Assembly (NCBI GenBank): GCA_016936555.1
Contig: JAFGXR010000007.1
Span: forward strand, 1-64,000
Source: Spirochaetales bacterium
Lineage (GTDB): Bacteria > Spirochaetota > Spirochaetia > DSM-2461
Reading direction: 5' to 3'
DNA: 64,000 bases
In this document: positions 35,358-44,314 of the stretch, piece after piece
How the letters are laid out: every line of letters begins with the position of its first letter
How positions within the stretch are numbered: the first letter of the stretch is position 1
The notes under the pieces: generated by a model
Seen by the model: the letters and a program-made list of their open reading frames with translations, nothing else
What the model was told of the DNA's origin: nothing
Database searches by the model: none
Program-made: the position numbers and the translations under genes

Positions 35358-37358
35358 CTATAAGCTCATCTGCAGCTGAACTTCCGGTTCTCTCTCGCCC
35401 CGTTTCATGAGATAGGCGATGAGACCGATCAGAAATGAAACAAACAACAGCCCGGGCAGAAATCCCGATCCTGGAGATCCCGTGGTAATGAATGTCCCTA
35501 TCTGATATGTCAGAAAGGCAGCGGTGTATCCCATGGAAAGCTGAAAACCAATACCGGCCCACAGCCATTTCCGGCTGTTCATTTCCGCATTCATTGCGCC
35601 GATCGCGGCGAAACAGGGAGGCGTGAAGAGGTTGAAAACAAGATAGGACAACGCGACGACCGATGTAATGCCCAAAAGGGAAGCGACATCGGCTCCACCC
35701 GAGACCAGTGCCAGCTCTTCCGTATCGATAAAATTGGTGATGCCGTAAACAACGGCCAGAGTTCCCACGACATTTTCTTTTGCTATAAAGCCCGTAATGG
35801 CTGCAGCGGCGAGCTGCCAGACCCCGAATCCCAGAGGGATGAGAAGAAAGGCGAAGGGATTGGCCAGGCCGGCCAGAATGCTTGTATTCTCCATACCTTC
35901 CGGTACAATCTGAAGTTTCCAGTTAAAAGACTGCATGACCTGAACGACGGCATTGCAGAGCAGAATAATGGTGCCGGCTTTGATAATGAAGGCTTTGCCA
36001 CGGGAGATCATGGACAGGGTCGCCCGCTTGAGACCGGGAACCCTGTATTCCGGAAGTTCCATAATGAAATAGGAGCGGGCGTTTCTATCTCCGGTAATGC
36101 GAACGACAATAAGCGATCCGGCAATGATAATCCCTATACCTGTAAAATACATTGCCGTTCCGACCCAGGCGGCATCTTTGAAGAAGACTCCCGCAAAGAG
36201 AGCGATAACCGGCAGCTTGGCTCCGCAGGGCATGAATGGAGTCAGCATGGCGGTAGTGCGTCTCTGCCTCTCATTCTTTATGGTCCTTGTAGCCATGATT
36301 CCCGGAATGGCACAGCCTGTGCTGATGATCATGGGAATGATGGATTTGCCCGATAGCCCCACCTTCTTGAAAAAGCGGTCCATAATCAAAGCGACCCGGG
36401 CCATATAGCCGCTGTCCTCCAGCAATGCGAGTAGCCAGAACAGGACCATGATAAGCGGTAGAAAACCTACGACCGCGCCGACTCCGCCGATGATTCCATC
36501 GAGCAGGAGAGACTGGAGAATTGGTGAGACCTTTCCATCAATCAGACCTTCGACCAGACTGTATAGACTATCGATCCAGCCTACAAAGAGATCAGCCAGA
36601 AAAGGCCCGGCATAAGTCTGGGAAATGGCAAAAACGGTCCACATGACCAGAGCGAAAACCGGCAGGCCGAGCCATTTGTCTGCCAGAATCCGATCCGCTA
36701 TATCCTGGGCATTCTGCTTTGAACTTGGATTCTTTCTGGTTTCTATTTTTGAAACAAGATCATTGACGAATCGGAATCTGTCTCTGTCCGCAGCATCGAC
36801 AGAATCCCCGTCAAAAAGATTCGCCCCGGGACCGCGATAGGGAGAAAGCTGCTTTTTTCCGTACCTCTCTGCGGTTTCTGAAATGAGTTCAACAAGCCCG
36901 TTATGTCTGCTTTTTGTAGAAACGGTATTGATAACGGGACAACCGAGCTCAATGGAAAGGCGTTCAGAATCAACGGTAGTTCTCTTTTTTCCAAGAAGGT
37001 CACTTTTATTGAGAGCCACAACGACCGGAATGCCCAGTTCCAGGAGCTGCGTTGTAAAAAACAGGCTCCTGCTGAGATTCGAAGCGTCGACAATGTTAAT
37101 TATGACATCGGGATTTTCGCTGATTACGAACCGGCTGGTAATACTCTCTTCCGATGTGAAGGGTGATATGGAATAAGCTCCGGGAAGATCCACAACCGAC
37201 ATGGATACTCCCGTTTTATTCAGATTTTTTTTAACTGAGCCCTCTTTCTTTGCGACGGTAACGCCGGCCCAGTTACCCACATGTTCAATCCGCCCTGTAA
37301 TGGCGTTAAACAATGTCGTTTTCCCGCTGTTCGGATTTCCCGCAAGCGCTATTTTCAT
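35358..37358 (-). CDS. feoB: Ferrous iron transport protein B
   Basis: 666-aa inner-membrane Fe(II) transporter. The N-terminal G-protein domain has G1 GNPNSGKT (7-14), the G3-type DLPGAYS and G4 NKSD, followed by a helical linker and about eight to ten membrane segments with the two Gate motifs (SGYMARVALIMDRFF; LFNLFTPPCFAAIGAM, containing the conserved Cys). AAGGAGG precedes the ATG. A DtxR-type palindrome lies about 50 bases upstream. FeoA is not fused; a FeoA-domain gene sits just upstream in its own transcript. Confidence 0.97.
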   Translation of the reverse strand: MKIALAGNPNSGKTTLFNAITGRIEHVGNWAGVTVAKKEGSVKKNLNKTGVSMSVVDLPGAYSISPFTSEESITSRFVISENPDVIINIVDASNLSRSLFFTTQLLELGIPVVVALNKSDLLGKKRTTVDSERLSIELGCPVINTVSTKSRHNGLVELISETAERYGKKQLSPYRGPGANLFDGDSVDAADRDRFRFVNDLVSKIETRKNPSSKQNAQDIADRILADKWLGLPVFALVMWTVFAISQTYAGPFLADLFVGWIDSLYSLVEGLIDGKVSPILQSLLLDGIIGGVGAVVGFLPLIMVLFWLLALLEDSGYMARVALIMDRFFKKVGLSGKSIIPMIISTGCAIPGIMATRTIKNERQRRTTAMLTPFMPCGAKLPVIALFAGVFFKDAAWVGTAMYFTGIGIIIAGSLIVVRITGDRNARSYFIMELPEYRVPGLKRATLSMISRGKAFIIKAGTIILLCNAVVQVMQSFNWKLQIVPEGMENTSILAGLANPFAFLLIPLGFGVWQLAAAAITGFIAKENVVGTLAVVYGITNFIDTEELALVSGGADVASLLGITSVVALSYLVFNLFTPPCFAAIGAMNAEMNSRKWLWAGIGFQLSMGYTAAFLTYQIGTFITTGSPGSGFLPGLLFVSFLIGLIAYLMKRGEREPEVQLQMSL

Positions 37359-37407
37359 TTTTCCTCCTTATATGTATCAATCAGCCCCGACTGATTTTCA
37401 AAAAATT

Positions 37408-37423
37408 GTTAACCTACGCTAAC
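37408..37423. promoter_or_regulatory. Putative DtxR-type operator upstream of feoB
   Basis: GTTAACCTACGCTAAC has GTTA/TAAC half-sites. The same frame, GTTA-N8-TAAC, occurs at 38201 upstream of the regulator gene (GTTATCCTTGTCTAAC). The shared NCCT core supports a common binding protein, most simply the DtxR-family regulator encoded between them. Confidence 0.6.
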
Positions 37424-37475
37424 ACGTGATGAAAAAAAATATGTTTCCCTTAGTTAACTTTTAGTTGAAAAAAAA

Positions 37476-37775
37476 TCAGATAATTATGGCTTCCGCCAGT
37501 TCTCTGTTTATGCTGTAACGCGCATCCTTCAAGTTCAGGACGTACATTTCGGACAAAGCGGATATAATCGTTATTTTCTCCCCCTCATAACATCCCAGAG
37601 AAAACAGAAAATTTTCAAGTTCCTTGTCATCAGTCCGGATTTCCCTGATCATATACTCTTCATTAACCTTTCCTTCCGTGAGGTTTCTTCTGTCGAGAGC
37701 CAGTTTTTTTCCTTCCTCTTTCTGAAGGAAAACACTTTCCTCTTTATTAACCATATCAGCTAATAATCCGCTCAT
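37476..37775 (-). CDS. feoA: FeoA-domain protein
   Basis: 99 aa. The C-terminal 60 residues match the SH3-like FeoA fold (EYMIREIRTDDKELENFLFSLGCYEGEKITII ... YSINRELAEAIII), including the LGCYEGE turn. The first 35 residues are an unusual charged extension. FeoA acts with FeoB in ferrous iron import. It follows the DtxR-family gene by 3 nt, so regulator and FeoA are expressed together. Confidence 0.82.
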   Translation of the reverse strand: MSGLLADMVNKEESVFLQKEEGKKLALDRRNLTEGKVNEEYMIREIRTDDKELENFLFSLGCYEGEKITIISALSEMYVLNLKDARYSINRELAEAIII

Positions 37776-37778
37776 TTA

Positions 37779-38153
37779 TCACTCCTCCCCCCATTTCAGG
37801 ACTTCAACCTGATGTTCCCTGATATATTTACTAATCGAATCCAGCAAGTCATCTGTTATTATGTGCTCCATACGGCAGGCATTTTCCGATGCTACAGCCT
37901 GAGTCACTCCGAGCGAATGTTTTAAATAAGCACAGAGCAGGCGGTGCTTCTCGTATATTGATGTCGAAAGCTTCAAGCCTTCAGCGGTGAGCGTAATGGC
38001 TCCGTAATCCTCTTTCTCCACAAACCCTTCGTTTTGAAGCCTGTTCATGGCCTTGGTGACGCTGGCCTTGGAAACCCCAAGCTCCCTGGCGACTTCAACC
38101 CCGTGGGCATGACCATGACTCTTTTGAAGCAGTAGAATAGTCTCCAGATACAT
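37779..38153 (-). CDS. DtxR/MntR-family metal-dependent regulator
   Basis: At least 124 aa. A winged helix-turn-helix (HGVEVARELGVSKASVTKAMNRLQNEGFV) is followed by the metal-binding dimerisation domain (EKHRLLCAYLKHSLGV, EHIITDDLL). The C-terminal SH3 domain is absent, as in MntR. The ATG at 38153 has no ribosome-binding site; a CTG eight codons upstream at 38177 has GGAGGG before it and would restore the family start (SESTEMYLETIL), so the true protein may be 132 aa. Likely an iron-responsive repressor of feo genes through the two GTTA-N8-TAAC sites; manganese sensing is the alternative. Confidence 0.88.
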   Translation of the reverse strand: MYLETILLLQKSHGHAHGVEVARELGVSKASVTKAMNRLQNEGFVEKEDYGAITLTAEGLKLSTSIYEKHRLLCAYLKHSLGVTQAVASENACRMEHIITDDLLDSISKYIREHQVEVLKWGEE

Positions 38154-38200
38154 CTCTGTCGATTCGCTTGTTTCCAGCTTCGCCCTCCAATTGAGAAAAT

Positions 38201-38216
38201 GTTATCCTTGTCTAAC
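38201..38216. promoter_or_regulatory. Putative DtxR-type operator upstream of the regulator gene
   Basis: GTTATCCTTGTCTAAC, the partner of the site in front of feoB. It lies about 50 bases upstream of the regulator start, compatible with autoregulation. Confidence 0.55.
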
Positions 38217-38300
38217 TTCTTGAGTTTATTGGAATGAATGAAAAAAGTCAATAATTATCGAATGACATCTTTCACAGGAATCTTCCTCCTGCCGGCCCGG

Positions 38301-39032
38301 CTACATGGGAATTCCCGCATTTCTGAATTCCGAGGTTATACGGTCCATAAACTCCCTGTCGGGGGGGGAGGTTCTTCCCAGACTGTATTGCAGCCCTTCC
38401 TGCACCCATTTTTCCTCACCCATTTTGTGGAAGGGAAGGAGTTCGAACTTCTCCAGCGAGGGTATATCCTTCAGGATCTCCTTCAGGGCCTGTAGATTAT
38501 CCCTTCGGTCTGTCAATCCCGGAACGACGACATGCCTGATCCAAAGGGGCTTTCGTGATTGTATGAGATAGCGGAGTATCCTTCGCGGCCGATCTGCGGG
38601 AACTCCAGCTAGTTCCCGATGCTTTTCCGCCAGAGCGGTTTTTATATCCAGAATAATAAGGTCCGCTTCATCGAGGCAATCCCGCACCCGGTCCAGGAGT
38701 CCGTAACCCGATGTATCGATTGCGACAGACATATCCTTTTCGTGAGCCTTTCGAATGACATCCAGAACGAAATCGGGCTGAGACAGAGGTTCGCCCCCGC
38801 TGAGCGTTATGCCGCCGCCCGATGCTTTCATATATGTCCTGTATTTCCAGGCTTCATCGACCAGCTCCTGCGAAGACATCTCCCGCCCCTTTCCGAAATT
38901 CCAGCTGTCGGGGTTGTGGCAATAGAGGCAGCGCAGGGGACAGCCCTGAAGAAAAGCGACAAAGCGGATTCCCGGCCCGTCGACCATGCCGCCTGTTTCC
39001 AATGCGTGAATTCTTCCCTTTACCGTCCCCAT
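38301..39032 (-). CDS. pflA: Pyruvate formate-lyase activating enzyme
   Basis: 243-aa radical SAM enzyme that installs the glycyl radical on PFL. The [4Fe-4S] cysteines are C31, C35 and C38 (CPLRCLYC); the GGxxxxP-type SAM segment reads SGGEPLSQPDF. Located 16 nt downstream of pflB on the same strand, so co-transcribed. Oxygen sensitivity of both proteins implies anaerobic growth. Confidence 0.96.
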   Translation of the reverse strand: MGTVKGRIHALETGGMVDGPGIRFVAFLQGCPLRCLYCHNPDSWNFGKGREMSSQELVDEAWKYRTYMKASGGGITLSGGEPLSQPDFVLDVIRKAHEKDMSVAIDTSGYGLLDRVRDCLDEADLIILDIKTALAEKHRELAGVPADRPRRILRYLIQSRKPLWIRHVVVPGLTDRRDNLQALKEILKDIPSLEKFELLPFHKMGEEKWVQEGLQYSLGRTSPPDREFMDRITSEFRNAGIPM

Positions 39033-39048
39033 TTTTTAACTCCTCTAT

Positions 39049-41274
39049 TCAGATGACCTGGTGGAATGTCCTGTTGATGACATCCTGCTGCTGTTCCCGG
39101 GTCAGTTTAACAAAATTCACTGCGTAACCGGAGACCCTGATGGTCAACTGGGGGTATTTTTCCGGATGATCCATCGCATCGATAAGGGTTTCTCTATCAA
39201 GAACGTTTATATTGACATGATGTCCACCGTCGAGAAAGAAGCCGTCCATCAGACTGGTCAGATTGGAAGCCCTGCCCTTTTCTTCCTTTCCGAGAGCCTG
39301 TGGGATAATTGAGAAGGTATAGGAAATTCCATCATTGGCATGCTCGAAGGGAAGCTTGGCTATGGAAGCAAAGCAGGCCAGAGCGCCTTGGGTGTCCCTG
39401 CCGTGAATGGGATTGGCTCCCGGTCCGAAAGGCGCTCCCGCTTTTCTGCCGTCAGGTGTTGATCCTGTTTTTTTGCCGTATACAACATTACTGGTTATGG
39501 TGAGTATGGACTGGGTAGGTTTCGCGTTGCGGTATGTCTTCTGATTCCTCAGTTTCTCCATAAACTGTTCTACGAGATTGACAGCAATAAGATCGACCCG
39601 GTCATCATTGTTTCCGTAGGCGGGATAGTCTCCTTCGATCTCGTAATCGACGGCCAGTCCCCGTTCATCGCGGATCACTTTTACTTTAGCGTATTTTATT
39701 GCAGACAGAGAGTCGGCGACAACTGAAAGTCCGGCAATTCCACAGGCCATTGTTCTCATCACATTATCGTCGTGCAGCGCCATCTGCAGCGATTCGTAAT
39801 TGTACTTGTCGTGCATGAAGTGAATGATATTCAGTGTCTTTATATACAGATTGGCCAGCCATTCGAGTATGACATCGAATTTGCCCGTCACTTCGTCATA
39901 ATCGAGATAATCTCCCTTTACTGGAGCGTACTCCGGAGCGACCTGTTCTCCCGACTTCTCGTCCCGGCCGCCGTTAATGGCATAGAGAAGGGCTTTTGCC
40001 AGATTCGCCCGCGCTCCGAAAAACTGCATCTGCTTTCCCAATTTCATGGGGGAAACACAACAGGCAATGCCGTAATCGTCTCCATACCAGGTTCTCATGA
40101 GGCAGTCGTTTTCATACTGAACAGCCGATGTTGTGACCGAAACTTTCGAACAGTAGTTACGGAAACCGAGAGGCAGACGGGGCGTCCAGAGAACAGTCAT
40201 GTTGGGCTCCGGCGCTGGGCCGAGATTTTCCAGTGTATGGAGCATTCTGAAGCTGTTTCTCGTAACGAGAGTCCGCCCGTCGACTCCCATTCCTCCTATT
40301 GTCTCTGTCACCCAGGTGGGGTCGCCAGAAAAAAGGGCGTCATAATCAGGCGTTCTCAAAAATCGGACCATGCGGAGTTTCATAACGAACTGATCCATCA
40401 GTTCCTGAGCCTGTTCTTCCGTTAAAAGACCTCTTTTCATATCCCTTTCCATATAAATATCGAAAAAAGAGGAGACCCGGCCCAGAGACATGGCGGCGCC
40501 ATCCTGATCCTTTATAGCTGCAAGATAACCGAAATAGGTCCACTGAATAGCTTCTCGAGAGTCTTCAGCAGGACCGGACAGATCAAAACCGTATATCCTT
40601 CCAAGCTCCTTCAGCTCTTTCAGGCTTTTTATCTGTTCGGATATTTCTTCCCGTTTACGGATAACCTCTTCATCAATAACAGGAGATCTTAATGCCGCCA
40701 GCGAGGTTTTCTTTTCACTTAAAAGAAAATCGACTCCATACAGAGCGACACGGCGGTAGTCGCCGATAATTCTTCCCCTCCCGTAGGCGTCGGGAAGACC
40801 TGTGAGAACACCGGATCGCCGGGCTTTTTTCATTTCTTCGGAGTATGCGCTGAAAACACCGTCATTATGGGTTTTCCTGTACTTCCCGAAAATTTCCTCC
40901 ACAAAGGGAGACAGTTCATACCCATGGGATTCAAGGGCATTTTTAACAACCCGTAATCCTCCTCTGGGCATGATGCCTCTCTTCAAAGGCTTATCGGTCT
41001 GAAACCCGACTATCAGTTCCTTATGTTTGTCAACATATCCGGGTTTATGGGATGTTATAGATGATGGGATTGAAGTTTCAGCGTCGAGAATGCCCTTTTC
41101 AGTCTCCACTCTCATAAGTACACGCACCTGTTCCCAGAGCTCTCTGGTGTTTTCTGTCACAGGGGAGAGAAAGGATTCATCGCCCTCATAAGGTGTTATA
41201 TTCCTCTGAATAAAATCGCGGACATCAACCTTGTTGTTCCAGTTACCGCTGTTGAAATCTTTCCATTCTTTCAT
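39049..41274 (-). CDS. pflB: Formate C-acetyltransferase (pyruvate formate-lyase)
   Basis: 741-aa glycyl-radical enzyme that splits pyruvate with CoA to acetyl-CoA and formate. The adjacent active-site cysteines are in IACCVSP, and the radical glycine is G716 in RVSGYAVNF near the C-terminus. Length and both motifs fit true PFL rather than a glycerol or choline lyase. GGAGG lies before the ATG. A LysR gene is divergent from it across an 80-104 bp AT-rich spacer and may control it. Confidence 0.97.
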   Translation of the reverse strand: MKEWKDFNSGNWNNKVDVRDFIQRNITPYEGDESFLSPVTENTRELWEQVRVLMRVETEKGILDAETSIPSSITSHKPGYVDKHKELIVGFQTDKPLKRGIMPRGGLRVVKNALESHGYELSPFVEEIFGKYRKTHNDGVFSAYSEEMKKARRSGVLTGLPDAYGRGRIIGDYRRVALYGVDFLLSEKKTSLAALRSPVIDEEVIRKREEISEQIKSLKELKELGRIYGFDLSGPAEDSREAIQWTYFGYLAAIKDQDGAAMSLGRVSSFFDIYMERDMKRGLLTEEQAQELMDQFVMKLRMVRFLRTPDYDALFSGDPTWVTETIGGMGVDGRTLVTRNSFRMLHTLENLGPAPEPNMTVLWTPRLPLGFRNYCSKVSVTTSAVQYENDCLMRTWYGDDYGIACCVSPMKLGKQMQFFGARANLAKALLYAINGGRDEKSGEQVAPEYAPVKGDYLDYDEVTGKFDVILEWLANLYIKTLNIIHFMHDKYNYESLQMALHDDNVMRTMACGIAGLSVVADSLSAIKYAKVKVIRDERGLAVDYEIEGDYPAYGNNDDRVDLIAVNLVEQFMEKLRNQKTYRNAKPTQSILTITSNVVYGKKTGSTPDGRKAGAPFGPGANPIHGRDTQGALACFASIAKLPFEHANDGISYTFSIIPQALGKEEKGRASNLTSLMDGFFLDGGHHVNINVLDRETLIDAMDHPEKYPQLTIRVSGYAVNFVKLTREQQQDVINRTFHQVI

Positions 41275-41354
41275 TTATTTATCCTCCAAAAGAGTTTACG
41301 CCCCCATAATAGTTAAAGAATAATGATTAGTGAAATTAATTATTTGAATAAATT

Positions 41355-41369
41355 ATGAATTATATTCAT
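41355..41369. promoter_or_regulatory. Palindrome between pflB and the LysR gene
   Basis: ATGAAT-TAT-ATTCAT is a perfect 6-bp inverted repeat. It contains the first possible ATG of the LysR frame, which argues that the real start is the next ATG (41379) and that this is a regulatory site, perhaps bound by the LysR protein. Confidence 0.4.
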
Positions 41370-41378
41370 AATAAAGAT

Positions 41379-42281
41379 ATGTTTGAATACAGACAGCTGG
41401 AAGCTCTGGGAGCTGTTATAGAATACGGCGGGTTTGATAAAGCAGCTGAAAAGTTAGGTTTAACTCAGTCCGCTGTTACACACCGCATAAAACATCTGGA
41501 AACTTATGCCGGGCAACCACTGCTCATCCGTTCCAATCCGCCTGTTCCCACTCAGGAAGGGCTCCCCTTTTACAGCCATTACAAAAAAATGAGACTTCTG
41601 GAAAAAGATCTGAAGGCGGAGATCGGCAAAGAAGAGGTTTCAACGGCCTTATCACTTGGAGTTAATGCGTCGACACTGGGAAGCTGGTTTCTTCCGGTCC
41701 TGAGAAATATAATGGATCACACTCTCATAGATTTACATGTTGGAGAAGCCAAAGTCGTACACAATCTGCTCCAGCAGGGAGAATTGGCGGGCTGTATCAG
41801 CATCAGAAGCAAATCAACCAGAGGCTGCTATGTTGAATATCTGGGCCAGCTGGTTCTCCGCTGTGTTGCATCATGGGATTTTAAAAGACGTTTCTTCTCT
41901 CAGGGTATTAATGCGGATGATATGAAAAAGGCTCCGGTCGTCCTCTTCCATAAAGACAGTCAGATGATGAGGATGTTTCAGAAGAATGTTCTAAATGAAA
42001 AGCCTTTTGATGTACCGACACATATTGTCCCGCCTCAGTATGAGTATTTTGAAATGATCAGTTCAGGCAGAGCGTACGGTTTTATCCCCGAGCCCTTTTT
42101 CAATCTTCACCAGGTGGAGAAGGAACTGATAGATCTCTCACCTCTGTCACCCATCATTATTCCCCAGTACTGGCACAGGTGGGGGATTGAATCGGAACTT
42201 CTGGAACTGCTAACGGCAGAAATACGGCAGGCAGCCAAGGACAATCTTCAACAGAGCCCCGGTGCTTCCGCAACGTATTAA
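41379..42281 (+). CDS. LysR-family regulator, ArgP/LysG-like
   Basis: 300 aa. The N-terminal LysR helix-turn-helix (residues 1-60, GGFDKAAEKLGLTQSAVTHRIKHLE) is followed by a substrate-binding domain. The VTHRIKHLE helix and the pattern of the effector domain resemble ArgP, which responds to basic amino acids, but no exporter gene lies nearby. It is divergent from pflB. No Shine-Dalgarno sequence is visible before either possible ATG (41355 or 41379). Confidence 0.85.
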   Translation: MFEYRQLEALGAVIEYGGFDKAAEKLGLTQSAVTHRIKHLETYAGQPLLIRSNPPVPTQEGLPFYSHYKKMRLLEKDLKAEIGKEEVSTALSLGVNASTLGSWFLPVLRNIMDHTLIDLHVGEAKVVHNLLQQGELAGCISIRSKSTRGCYVEYLGQLVLRCVASWDFKRRFFSQGINADDMKKAPVVLFHKDSQMMRMFQKNVLNEKPFDVPTHIVPPQYEYFEMISSGRAYGFIPEPFFNLHQVEKELIDLSPLSPIIIPQYWHRWGIESELLELLTAEIRQAAKDNLQQSPGASATY

Positions 42282-42533
42282 TTATTTAGTGAAAGGAACG
42301 ATCGACTGAAACGGATACCCATGACAGATTCCGCTCTGAATCCGATCTGTTCCGCCTCTCCAATCACTTCTCTGAAGAAGGGAATTTCTCCTTATTTCAT
42401 CTAAATACTCGGTCAAATAATTAAACCAGACCATTTCAGGGAGATAATAATATATGTAATCAATGATGAGTGTACAGTTTGCGGATCCTGTGCTGATGTC
42501 TGCCCTGTGGATTGGATATTCACAGGCTGAAAC
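42282..42533. other. Intergenic stretch without a convincing gene
   Basis: The gap after the LysR gene contains only a 97-codon minus-strand frame that lacks a ribosome-binding site and has no recognisable features. I see no RNA gene. Confidence 0.5.
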
Positions 42534-42573
42534 AAAAAAGGAGAAGCAGAATCCGATTTTTCCTGCTTCTCCC
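42534..42573 (-). terminator. Terminator downstream of the adenylate kinase gene
   Basis: GGAGAAGCAG and CTGCTTCTCC make a perfect 10-bp stem with a 13-base loop; on the minus strand a run of six T follows. It lies about 100 bases past the stop of the tandem adenylate kinase gene. Confidence 0.78.
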
Positions 42574-42675
42574 AAGTCAATAACAAAATCTATCCCGACT
42601 ATTTATACACAACTATTTTTATTAGGTACCTTTTTGCCTTAATTTAATAATGAAAAAACGGACAGAATCGCCTGT

Positions 42676-43842
42676 TTAAATATTCATTCCATTTTTGAAC
42701 TCATTGGATATTCTTTCAAAAACTTCCTCGAAGGTCCCTACACCGTCGATAGTCACCGATCCGTAGAGGGATTTATATTTCTCGAGTACCGGCAGCGTTG
42801 TATCCTCGTAATCGCGGAGGCGTTTGAGGATTTTCTGTGTGTTGCTGTCATAGGGTTTTTTCTTATCGGTATCCCGCCGCTTATCCAGACGGTTGATAAG
42901 TTCCAGAGCGGGTACATCCATTTCTATTATCTGGGAGATTTTGGAATCTCTTTTCTTCAGCATCCCGTCCAGCATGTAGGACTGGACGAGGGTTCGGGGA
43001 AAACCTTTGAAAATATATCCCTTGACGTTTCCCCGGGATTTTTCAATTTTCTCATCAATGAGCTGAACGACGACATCATCGGGAACGAGCTCTCCGCTGT
43101 TGTAGCATTCTTCAATGCTTTTGCCGATTTCAGTTCCCTTTTTGATTTCCTCAGCCAGCATGGGCCCGGTAGCGATGTACTCCAGGTCGTACTTTTCAGC
43201 AAGCGCTTCTCCATGCGAGCCTCTACCCGACCCGGGATATCCGAAAAGGACAACATTGTAGAGGCTGTTCTTCATCTCCTCTTTCAGAATATCCTTTATC
43301 TGAGCGGTAACGTCATCAATGGATCTGTTTCCGTCCACATTTCTCAGGATTCCTTTCTCCCGGTAGAATTCCAGCACGGGATGGGTTTTCTCGTTGTATT
43401 CCTGAAGCCGTTTTTTTATAACTGTTTCATTATCATCGGAACGGCCCGAAGATTTCCCGCGCTCGATAAGCCTTTTTACCGTCAGATCCTGATCCACATC
43501 GAGGTTGATCAGGCAGTTGAGCGATGAGTTGTGCTGAATCATCAATCCTTCGAGTATATAAGCCTGCATATAGGTTCTTGGAAACCCGTCGAAAAGGAAT
43601 CCGTGCGAATAGGGATTTGTCACAATCGTCTTTTCTATAAGCTGAACAATGATTTCATCGGATACAAGCTGCCCCCGGGCAATAATGCTTTCCGCTTCCT
43701 GCCCCAGCTTTGTGCCTTCGGCTATTTCCTTACGGAGCAGATCACCTGTCGAGATATAACAGAGATTGTACTCTTTTATGATAAACTCCGACTGAGTTCC
43801 CTTTCCCGCACCGGGAGGGCCGAATAAGGCAATATTCAACAT
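42676..43842 (-). CDS. Tandem-domain adenylate kinase, second domain degenerate
   Basis: 388 aa, two consecutive adenylate-kinase domains (about 1-190 and 194-388). Domain 1 is complete: P-loop GPPGAGKGT with K14, STGDLLR, DGFPRT (D85) and Arg-rich LID, so it should interconvert ATP + AMP and 2 ADP. Domain 2 keeps the outline (GYPGSGRGS, ATGPMLAEEI, KGFPRT, ALELINRLDKRRD), but the P-loop lysine is R207 and the Asp of DGFPR is K279. It probably lacks normal catalysis and may be regulatory or bind another nucleotide. Usual bacterial Adk is about 215 aa with one domain. The gene stands alone. Confidence 0.88.
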   Translation of the reverse strand: MLNIALFGPPGAGKGTQSEFIIKEYNLCYISTGDLLRKEIAEGTKLGQEAESIIARGQLVSDEIIVQLIEKTIVTNPYSHGFLFDGFPRTYMQAYILEGLMIQHNSSLNCLINLDVDQDLTVKRLIERGKSSGRSDDNETVIKKRLQEYNEKTHPVLEFYREKGILRNVDGNRSIDDVTAQIKDILKEEMKNSLYNVVLFGYPGSGRGSHGEALAEKYDLEYIATGPMLAEEIKKGTEIGKSIEECYNSGELVPDDVVVQLIDEKIEKSRGNVKGYIFKGFPRTLVQSYMLDGMLKKRDSKISQIIEMDVPALELINRLDKRRDTDKKKPYDSNTQKILKRLRDYEDTTLPVLEKYKSLYGSVTIDGVGTFEEVFERISNEFKNGMNI

Positions 43843-44239
43843 AACGTATATACTCTCCTGAGAATTAAATCGACTTTAAAATTAAATCAGCTGAAGAATT
43901 CTTACAAGCATCACCATTGTATTTCATGCTAAAAAATAGCTTCTAAAGTAACTTTATGTTTCTTTTGAAGGAATGACAATATCGATTTTATTGAAGAATA
44001 TATTCTACCTGACACTTTATTCGCCCATGACTTCAGCATAGAGAGTAGGACCGGCCTCCTGATAGAGCCGGCCATCTCCTGTATTTATCGCCGAAAGCAA
44101 TAATGACTCGAAAGCTGCGGCCGGGATCCAAAGGGGCCTTTTCATTCAGTTCCCGCCAATGGACTGAGATTGACAGACAGAGTAGCTAAAGAGAGGCATC
44201 TGCTTAAATATAGATCCGAATCATCTCTCATTTTTTTTG
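43843..44239. other. 400-bp gap without a supported gene
   Basis: Upstream of the adenylate kinase and the Liv operon. On the minus strand two overlapping frames stay open between about 44170 and 44018, one ending in GDGRLYQEAGPTLYAEVMGE, but neither has a start with a ribosome-binding site. It may be a decayed gene end. There are imperfect GGCC-rich inverted repeats at 44050-44073. No riboswitch or tRNA was recognised. Confidence 0.4.
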
Positions 44240-44267
44240 TTGACAGCTGAAAATACCGTTGTACAAT
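44240..44267 (+). promoter_or_regulatory. Sigma70 promoter of the Liv-type operon
   Basis: TTGACA (44240-44245), 16 bases and TACAAT (44262-44267) lie about 45 bases before the start of the binding-protein gene. Close to consensus. Confidence 0.8.
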
Positions 44268-44314
44268 GAAACAAAAGTGAGAACCGATTCGGTTGTCAAA
44301 TCATGGAGGAAAAA

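Noticed and set aside
35160-35363. 67-codon plus-strand frame
   Set aside because: It covers the terminator and the FeoB-associated gene on the other strand, which has far better support.
42282-42575. 97-codon minus-strand frame after the LysR gene
   Set aside because: No ribosome-binding site or promoter, overlaps the adenylate-kinase terminator, composition unlike its neighbours.
44040-44160. Riboswitch in the GC-rich stretch before the Liv operon
   Set aside because: The stretch lies upstream of the clear TTGACA-16-TACAAT promoter, so it would not be in the leader, and no known riboswitch core was recognised.
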